Part shown: positions 14,104 through 19,293 of the stretch, piece after piece | How the letters are laid out: each line of letters starts with the position of its first letter | Numbering within the stretch: position 1 is the stretch's first letter | NCBI GenBank assembly: GCA_002307215.1 | Contig: DBTU01000052.1 | Span: forward strand, 1-19,293 | DNA: 19,293 nt | From: Lachnoclostridium sp. UBA1308 | Lineage (GTDB): Bacteria; Bacillota; Clostridia; Lachnospirales; Lachnospiraceae | Reading direction: 5' to 3' | The notes under the pieces: model-generated | The model's input: the letters and a program-made list of their open reading frames with translations, nothing else | Told to the model about the DNA's origin: nothing | The model's database searches: none | Position numbers and translations under genes: made by a program

Positions 14104-15138
14104 CTATTCAAACAATTCCATCTTTATCTTTTGAAACAGCTTCGGCAGTTCAGCTACAAACTCCTTATCCGATAGATATGATAATTCTCCCTCAAGCTTT
14201 GGAAAGATCATGCGGTAAGAATGCAGCAGTTGACAATCCAGACCATATTTCATCTTAAAATAATGATTGGTTCTCTGACTGCCGTATTTGAAATCTCCGA
14301 CAATCGGGTGACCGATACTTGCCAGATGTGCACGAATCTGATGAGAGCGCCCGGTTATCAACTTTACCTGTAACAAAGTATAGTTTCCCGAAGCAACATC
14401 TTTATCTGACAAAGAAATCTCCTGTCCAGTTACCTCATTGCTCCTATCAGAACTTTTTGAATAGAGCAGTGGCTCATATTCCGTGCAGATATATTCCGTG
14501 TTTTCAAGTTGACGGGCATAAATCTTCACTTGATTCCTGTCCTCATCCTTGTTTAGAAACCCTTCAATCCTTTTCTTAACATCAACCCTACCCTTTACAA
14601 TACATAGATAATATTTTCCTAACGACCTATCTTTCAGTAACTTTGCCATTTCCTGAAGTCCCAACAGGGATTTACCGGCAATCAGCAAGCCTCCTGTATT
14701 CCGGTCAAGCCGGTTACAGATTCCGGGCTTAAAGCTCTGCAGCTGTTCCTTTGTCATCTGTTTGGTTGAAAGCAGATAAGAAATAATCAGTTCCACCATG
14801 GATATATCGTCCTTCTCGGCCTTTTGTGACAGCATCCCTAAGGGTTTATTAACGATCAGGATGTGCTGATCTTCATAAATAATATCCGGTTTTTCTTCTA
14901 CATCTGTAACACTGACTGCTTCAAAAAACTGATCAAAGGTCTCATCGGATAAAAATAGCTTAATTTCATCCTGAACTACAAGCTTTTCAGATCCTTCTGC
15001 CTTTTTACCGTTCAGTGTGATATTCTTCTTTCGCAGCATTTTATAGATAAAGCTTTTTGGCGCTTTATTCAGTATTTTAGTCAGCAGCTTATCAAGCCTC
15101 TGTCCTGCCTCATTCTGTTGAACATAAAACTGCTTCAT
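14104..15138 (-). CDS. RluA-family rRNA pseudouridine synthase
   Basis: A 344-residue enzyme that isomerises specific uridines in RNA (23S rRNA in characterised RluC/RluD relatives). An N-terminal S4 RNA-binding domain (about 13-65, QRLDKLLTKILNKAPKSFIYKMLRKKNITLNG) precedes the RluA catalytic domain. That domain contains the KPLGMLSQ region, the CNRLDRNTGGLLIAGK motif with catalytic Asp145, and LITGRSHQIRAHLASIGHPIVGD. The usual HRLD is NRLD here, as in some Firmicute members. The frame opens at TTG 15150, but GGAG lies inside those first codons, so ATG 15138 is the start. The exact target uridine is not predictable. Confidence 0.93.
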   Translation of the reverse strand: MKQFYVQQNEAGQRLDKLLTKILNKAPKSFIYKMLRKKNITLNGKKAEGSEKLVVQDEIKLFLSDETFDQFFEAVSVTDVEEKPDIIYEDQHILIVNKPLGMLSQKAEKDDISMVELIISYLLSTKQMTKEQLQSFKPGICNRLDRNTGGLLIAGKSLLGLQEMAKLLKDRSLGKYYLCIVKGRVDVKKRIEGFLNKDEDRNQVKIYARQLENTEYICTEYEPLLYSKSSDRSNEVTGQEISLSDKDVASGNYTLLQVKLITGRSHQIRAHLASIGHPIVGDFKYGSQRTNHYFKMKYGLDCQLLHSYRMIFPKLEGELSYLSDKEFVAELPKLFQKIKMELFE

Positions 15139-15204
15139 AGCAATCTCCAAACTTTATCGTTATTTTTTCGTGTTTATTCATCAATTTCTGATAGTAGCCT
15201 GTCT

Positions 15205-15233
15205 ATAATAAATCTTTATCATGATTGATTCAA
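15205..15233 (-). promoter_or_regulatory. Probable promoter of the RluA-type gene
   Basis: Minus-strand TTGAAT (15233-15228), 17-base spacer, TATTAT (15210-15205), about 70 bases upstream of the start codon in the 100-base gap after the HAD gene. Confidence 0.45.
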
Positions 15234-15253
15234 ACCACACGTACATTGTCATA

Positions 15254-15919
15254 TTAATTTTGCGACGATCCTGTACAAATAATCTCTGTCATGGAATTCA
15301 CATAATAATCAGCTAGTCTGATCTTCTCTTCGCGTTCATTTTCGGAATATTTATCATAAACCGCACATACCCTCATATTTGCATTTTTACCTGCCATAAC
15401 TCCGACTAGGATATCCTCAAAGACCAGACATCTGGACGGTTCAATACCCAGATCCTTGGCTACCAAGAGATATATGTCCGGGGAAGGCTTTCCCGTTACC
15501 ACCTCACAGGAGGTGCGAATTGAAGTAAAGTATTTTGTTAGCTGTAGATTTTCAATAATCAAGCCGACCAATTCTTTCGAGTTACTCGTAGCTATTCCCG
15601 CCGGTATCCGCTGCTCACGCAAATATTGAAGAAATGGAAGGACTCCTTCTTTAAGCGGAACCTTATTTAAATATTTGTCCCAGGCCATTTTGTTCCAGTC
15701 ACTTTTCATCTGATCAAGACTATCCGGTAAATCAAAACGCTTTTTAAAATAGATCGCCGTTTCCGAAAAGCTCATTCCTTCAATTATCTTCTGTAAATCC
15801 TCCGGTAGTTCAATGCTGTATCTTGCAAGGTATTCTCTGTCGATACTTTCCCACATCCACATGGAATCCACCAATGTTCCGTCCAAATCAAATATAACTG
15901 CATCGATATCTTTTAGCAT
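15254..15919 (-). CDS. HAD-superfamily phosphatase/phosphomutase-like hydrolase
   Basis: A 221-residue HAD hydrolase with the nucleophile motif FDLDGTLVDS (Asp11, Asp13), an alpha-helical cap (about 17-90), motif II ATSNSKELV, the lysine in TGKPSPDIYLLVAKDLG, and the acidic motif CLVFEDILVGVMAGKNA. This layout is that of the beta-phosphoglucomutase/phosphoglycolate phosphatase subfamily. The substrate cannot be assigned. The ATG follows GAGGG. It starts 28 bases after the RsuA-type gene and is probably cotranscribed with it. Confidence 0.88.
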   Translation of the reverse strand: MLKDIDAVIFDLDGTLVDSMWMWESIDREYLARYSIELPEDLQKIIEGMSFSETAIYFKKRFDLPDSLDQMKSDWNKMAWDKYLNKVPLKEGVLPFLQYLREQRIPAGIATSNSKELVGLIIENLQLTKYFTSIRTSCEVVTGKPSPDIYLLVAKDLGIEPSRCLVFEDILVGVMAGKNANMRVCAVYDKYSENEREEKIRLADYYVNSMTEIICTGSSQN

Positions 15920-15947
15920 GTCATCCCTCTGTAAATCAATATTTTAT

Positions 15948-16673
15948 TCATTGATTGATTTTCTTAAGCGCATTTAACTCATCCTGCGTCAGCTCTCGGT
16001 ATTCTCCGAGTGCAAGCTTCTCATCAAGGATCAGTGTTCCCATAGAAAGGCGTTTTAAATAGATTACTTCTTTATCGACTGCTTCAAACATACGTTTAAT
16101 CTGGTGAAATCTGCCTTCATGTAGCGTAAGCTCCACCTCCGATATATCGTCATAGGTTAGTATATTAAGCTTAGCCGGTAATGTCAAATCGTCCTCACCA
16201 ATATCTACACCAATTAAAAATGCTTCTTTATCTTCTTCTGTTACCATTCCCTTTACCCTGGCATAATAAACCTTGTCCACATGCTTTTTTGGAGACAGCA
16301 ACTGATGGGCAAGCTCACCGTCATTCGTAATAAGAAGCAGTCCTTCTGTATCCTTATCAAGTCTTCCTACCGGAAATAAATCCTTCCTCTGCTTTTCCTC
16401 AATTAAATCCAGTACCGTTTCAAATAGATTATCAGCCGTTGCAGAAACTACTCCCATCGGCTTATTAAGCATATAATAGACTAATCCAACATAGCTTAAT
16501 TGGTTACCCTCAAAGCAGATCTCATCTGAATGTATTGATACCTTTGCCTCCGGTTTAATACATACTTCACCGTTAATTGTGACTTTTCCTTTTCTGATCC
16601 AAAGTTTCAGCTCGCTTCGGGACCCAATTCCCAAATCCGCCAGATACTTGTCAAGACGTAATAGTTCTGCCAT
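15948..16673 (-). CDS. RsuA/RluB/RluF-family rRNA pseudouridine synthase
   Basis: A 241-residue pseudouridine synthase with an N-terminal S4 domain (LRLDKYLADLGIGSRSELKLWIRKGKVTING, 5-35) and the RsuA-type catalytic motif GRLDKDTEGLLLITNDG (103-119, Asp106), then LTLHEGRFHQIKRMFEAV. Closest in layout to RsuA, which modifies U516 of 16S rRNA, though RluB/E/F activity cannot be excluded. The frame opens at 16739, inside or against the end of element A2. ATG at 16673 follows GGAGG at 7 bases and gives the family's normal N-terminus, so I take it as the start. Confidence 0.93.
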   Translation of the reverse strand: MAELLRLDKYLADLGIGSRSELKLWIRKGKVTINGEVCIKPEAKVSIHSDEICFEGNQLSYVGLVYYMLNKPMGVVSATADNLFETVLDLIEEKQRKDLFPVGRLDKDTEGLLLITNDGELAHQLLSPKKHVDKVYYARVKGMVTEEDKEAFLIGVDIGEDDLTLPAKLNILTYDDISEVELTLHEGRFHQIKRMFEAVDKEVIYLKRLSMGTLILDEKLALGEYRELTQDELNALKKINQ

Positions 16674-16738
16674 AATAGTCCTCCCTCCTGCCGTAATTTC
16701 TTTATACCTGTTAAATATCACACCCTTTGCTGGGCTCA

Positions 16739-16860
16739 CTTACTGTTCAGCCTTCAAAGAGATGTATCCGGACTGGGAAGAAATGATTTCTATATAGGCT
16801 CCTATATGGAAACATTTCCTTCACAGTCTTGTCACACTCCATGCTCGACTGAACTATAAC
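16739..16860 (+). mobile_element. Family A palindromic element, copy A2 (no core)
   Basis: This 122-bp element carries only the A-family arms: the end CTTACTGTTCAGCC against GACTGAACTATAAC, then GACTGGG/CACAGTC, AAATG/CATTT and ATATAGG/CCTATAT, meeting at a two-base centre. The core present in A1 (about 80 bases between ATATAG and GCTCCTATAT) is absent. GACTG/CAGTC replaces GACCG/CGGTC of A1, a compensatory change. Its right end touches the stop codon of the rRNA methyltransferase gene. No matching target duplication is seen. Confidence 0.8.
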
Positions 16861-18276
16861 TTATACCCATCTCCATCCGGAGTAATACTTATTCCTGTAT
16901 TGATTCCCCATGATTTTAAGCCATCCGAGCGGAAATTCCTCCACGCATACCAAATACCAGCCCTCTAAGTAATCTCCCTCAGGTTCAATCGACTCACATT
17001 TTAGATAACGTACACACATCGGGTCATCCGCTTTAAATTGTATGATTTTATCATAATCCGAAATTTTCAAAGCATTTGCCAGTGCTTGTGAGGGCTCAAA
17101 ACGCTGTTGTTTCATTTCACCAAGCAGTAAGCCCTTTCTTAGCAAGCGGAGTCCCTTGAGACTTGGCAGTCCCTCCGGTAAAAGATACAGTTTGTCTTCG
17201 CGGATCTCAAGTAGTTCCTGATTAACCGGGAATTTTAAGTTATTTATAAAATCCTTTGCCTCTTCTGTCAGTATGGATTTTACTTTGTCAGGCATACCAC
17301 TGCTGTAGTATGATTTCTCTGGAGCATTTTCTTCATTCTCTCCTTTATGAAGCAAGGCTACAAAATGTCCCTCTCCGTCAATTTTGTGAGGCCACAGACG
17401 TATACAATTGTTAAGCTCATCCCTACCGTCCGCCCATTCCGGCTTTCCAAAATCAAAGCCTTCATAGGACAATCCGAATTCCTTTTGAGCCTTCTCCTGC
17501 GGCAACGCATTTACCACTTGAAATTCCGGGAACTGTTCCAAAAGATATGATATCGTTCCCTCATTTTCTTCGGGCGAGAAGGTACAAGTGGAATACAACA
17601 TCATACCACCCGGCTTCAGCATTTTTGCTGCAAGTAGGATTATTTCCTTCTGAATCGTATTGTAATAGTCAACTCCAAACTGCTCCCAGTTCTTCATGAT
17701 CGATGGGGTTTTACGAAACATTCCCTCTCCGGAACAGGGCGCATCGATTAAAATCTTATCAAAATATTCCGGAAAATATTGAACTAGCTTATCAGGTGCT
17801 TCCGATAGTACAATCGCATTACGAATTCCAAAAAGCTCAATATTTTTAAGCAGAGCTTTCGCTCTGGAGTTACTGATATCATTGGATATCAGTACTCCTT
17901 CCCCTTCAAGCTTTGCTCCAAGTTCTGTGCTTTTCCCACCCGGAGCCGCACAGATATCCAGTACCTTATCCCCTTTTTCCACCATAAGCAAGCTGGCCGG
18001 CGTCATTGCGCTCGGCTCCTGAATATAGTATAGGCCCGCATAATAATACGGATGCCTTGAGGGTTGTTCCTCTTTGTCATAGTAATACCCGTTTTTTACC
18101 CATGGTATTTTCTTAATAGAAAAAGGACAGATTTGTTCGAATGCTTCCGGTGAAATCTTTAGAGTATTAACTCTCAATCCGCCAAAATGCGGCTTTAAGT
18201 AGCTTTGCAAATACTCCTCGTATTCATCTCCCAAAAGCTTCTTCATTCTGTCCTCAAACTTTATCGGTAAATTCAT
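16861..18276 (-). CDS. NOL1/NOP2/Sun-family 16S rRNA m5C methyltransferase (RsmF-like)
   Basis: A 471-residue S-adenosylmethionine-dependent enzyme that methylates C5 of cytosine in rRNA. The SAM-binding motif DICAAPGGKSTELG (107-120), the acidic VLISNDIS, the catalytic DAPCSGEGMFRK (Cys181) and the second cysteine in YSTCTFSPEENEG (Cys231) are all present. The C-terminal 170 residues resemble the RsmF/YebU-type RNA-binding extension (ending YLVCVEEFPLGWLKI), which supports RsmF over RsmB; an RsmB-type NusB-like N-terminal domain is absent. ATG at 18276 follows GGAG. It lies 39 bases after the alarmone synthetase gene, probably in one operon. Confidence 0.92.
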   Translation of the reverse strand: MNLPIKFEDRMKKLLGDEYEEYLQSYLKPHFGGLRVNTLKISPEAFEQICPFSIKKIPWVKNGYYYDKEEQPSRHPYYYAGLYYIQEPSAMTPASLLMVEKGDKVLDICAAPGGKSTELGAKLEGEGVLISNDISNSRAKALLKNIELFGIRNAIVLSEAPDKLVQYFPEYFDKILIDAPCSGEGMFRKTPSIMKNWEQFGVDYYNTIQKEIILLAAKMLKPGGMMLYSTCTFSPEENEGTISYLLEQFPEFQVVNALPQEKAQKEFGLSYEGFDFGKPEWADGRDELNNCIRLWPHKIDGEGHFVALLHKGENEENAPEKSYYSSGMPDKVKSILTEEAKDFINNLKFPVNQELLEIREDKLYLLPEGLPSLKGLRLLRKGLLLGEMKQQRFEPSQALANALKISDYDKIIQFKADDPMCVRYLKCESIEPEGDYLEGWYLVCVEEFPLGWLKIMGNQYRNKYYSGWRWV

Positions 18277-18315
18277 GATCTCACTCCATCAATTTCTTCA
18301 AGCCTGTTTTAGACT

Positions 18316-19119
18316 CTATCTCAGGCTCTGCGCCCGGTAACGTGCAGAAATCATATCGAGGTTATGGCTGAATTCTGCTAATTCATTCTGATCCCCATTC
18401 TGATAGATACGGAAGAAATCATCTTGAATTCGTACAACCTCCTGTTTATTGGCGACCTTATAGAGATTTTGAATATTTGTCAGGATATCAGCCACAATAT
18501 TGGCTTTTATTGTAAAAGAATTCTGAGCGTCCATAATTTCATCCCGTACAACTGACATCTCTCGATCAAGAATAAGAATTGCTTCTGCTGCGGAGGATAG
18601 ACGCTCCCTGATTTCCTCCGGCATATTCTGTTTATATTTGTAAGCAAGGGAATGTTCAATCGTCGACCAGAAATTCATTGCAAGTGTTCTAATCTGTATC
18701 TCAACCTGAAGTTCCTTCTTTCCCTTCAGCGTTTCCACAGCATAGATGACAATCATATGATACGAACGGTATCCGCTCTTCTTGGCATTCTCAATATAAT
18801 TTTTCTCATGTGTCACTGTCATATCAGATCTGTTCTTAATAATATCCACCACCTTATAGATATCCTCTACAAACTGGCAGATAATACGAATTCCTGCAAT
18901 ATCATCAATCATTTCTTCAAAATTGCGTAAATCTATGCTCTTTTTTTGTGATTTCTCCAATATACTTGAAATCGTTTTTACCCGGCCTGTTACTTGCTCA
19001 ATTGGTGAATATGCACCGGCATGCTTATATTCATCTATAATATGGTTGAATTTAGTAATTAATTCATTTACAGCCAAGGAATATGGATCAAGTATTTCCC
19101 TCCAAAGTTGAATTTCCAT
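18316..19119 (-). CDS. relQ: Small alarmone synthetase (RelQ/SasB-type GTP pyrophosphokinase)
   Basis: A 267-residue single-domain RelA/SpoT synthetase that makes (p)ppGpp from ATP and GTP/GDP, with no hydrolase, TGS or ACT domain. Synthetase motifs are RVKTISSILEKSQKK (substrate-binding basic stretch, 46-60), DDIAGIRIIC (72-81, metal-binding Asp), GYRSYHMIV (116-124), EIQIRTLAMNFWSTIEHSLAYKYK (140-163) with the second acidic metal ligand Glu140. A C-terminal helical region follows, as in RelQ. ATG at 19119 has AGGAGG 7 bases upstream. The assignment to RelQ rather than RelP rests on overall layout. Confidence 0.9.
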   Translation of the reverse strand: MEIQLWREILDPYSLAVNELITKFNHIIDEYKHAGAYSPIEQVTGRVKTISSILEKSQKKSIDLRNFEEMIDDIAGIRIICQFVEDIYKVVDIIKNRSDMTVTHEKNYIENAKKSGYRSYHMIVIYAVETLKGKKELQVEIQIRTLAMNFWSTIEHSLAYKYKQNMPEEIRERLSSAAEAILILDREMSVVRDEIMDAQNSFTIKANIVADILTNIQNLYKVANKQEVVRIQDDFFRIYQNGDQNELAEFSHNLDMISARYRAQSLR

Positions 19120-19192
19120 CGTAATACCTCCTAATAACCTGCCTATCCAATCTATCTTAACTATCCTATCTTAATCCTATCTCTGATTATTC

Positions 19193-19293
19193 GTTACAGT
19201 TCAGCCTTCAAAGAGATATATCCGGACTGGGAAAAAATGATTTTCATATAGGAGTATTTGCATTCGAACTACGTAATGCAACTTAGCGAAAGC
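19193..19293 (+). mobile_element. Family A palindromic element, copy A3 (cut by window edge; core lacks its tip)
   Basis: It begins GTTACAGTTCAGCC and follows A1 closely. TTGCATT (19258-19264)/AATGCAA (19275-19281) and GC-GAAA-GC (19286-19293) are present, but the tip hairpin of A1 (about 35 bases with GGCTCT/AGAGCC) is missing, replaced by AA. The right arm is outside the window. Bases 19185-19192 (GATTATTC) should reappear after the right end if the 8-bp duplication seen at A1 also holds here. Confidence 0.75.

Overview
The window looks like chromosomal DNA of a low-GC Firmicute, most likely a clostridium of the Lachnospiraceae type. This rests on AT-rich intergenic DNA, strong AGGAGG ribosome binding sites, RecU and a RelQ-type alarmone synthetase, a HisZ/short-HisG histidine pathway, and a HisF-like/HisIE fusion. 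The assignment is by gene content only. Every confident gene lies on the minus strand, so transcription runs from high to low coordinates.

Reading in transcription order from the right: a small alarmone synthetase (relQ-like) is followed by a NOL1/NOP2/Sun rRNA m5C methyltransferase. Next come an RsuA-type pseudouridine synthase, a HAD phosphatase and an RluA-type pseudouridine synthase, which together form a ribosome-maintenance neighbourhood. After recU, an 18-19 bp tandem repeat tract and a YbaK/ProX-type editing deacylase comes a histidine operon, hisZ-hisG-hisD-hisB-hisA-[HisF-like/HisIE]. It has a near-consensus promoter and a perfect palindrome at the start of the mRNA. hisH, a normal hisF and hisC are absent from it. 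A stretch of about 350 bp without a clear gene separates it from alaS and a small two-helix membrane protein.

Next is a three-gene unit: an ECF sigma factor, a membrane protein joining an anti-sigma zinc finger to a signal-peptidase-like domain that lacks both catalytic residues, and an apparently intact type I signal peptidase. I consider this the most interesting system here: a candidate circuit in which a dead protease homologue senses the state of protein secretion and controls its active relative. rpsU follows, with its own promoter, a leader hairpin next to the ribosome binding site, and a terminator. It is too short for a usual ORF cutoff.

Scattered between the genes are five copies, plus one isolated end, of palindromic MITE-like elements. 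Two families (A: ends GTTACAGTTCAGCC; B: ends GATTCGAGTGTC) have unrelated arms but carry the same structured core. That core is a hairpin whose stems covary between copies, beside a small hairpin capped by a GNRA tetraloop (GAAA, GGAA or GAGA). Family A occurs with the full core, with the core lacking its tip, and with no core. One A copy has a perfect 8-bp target duplication. All copies point the same way, against the genes.
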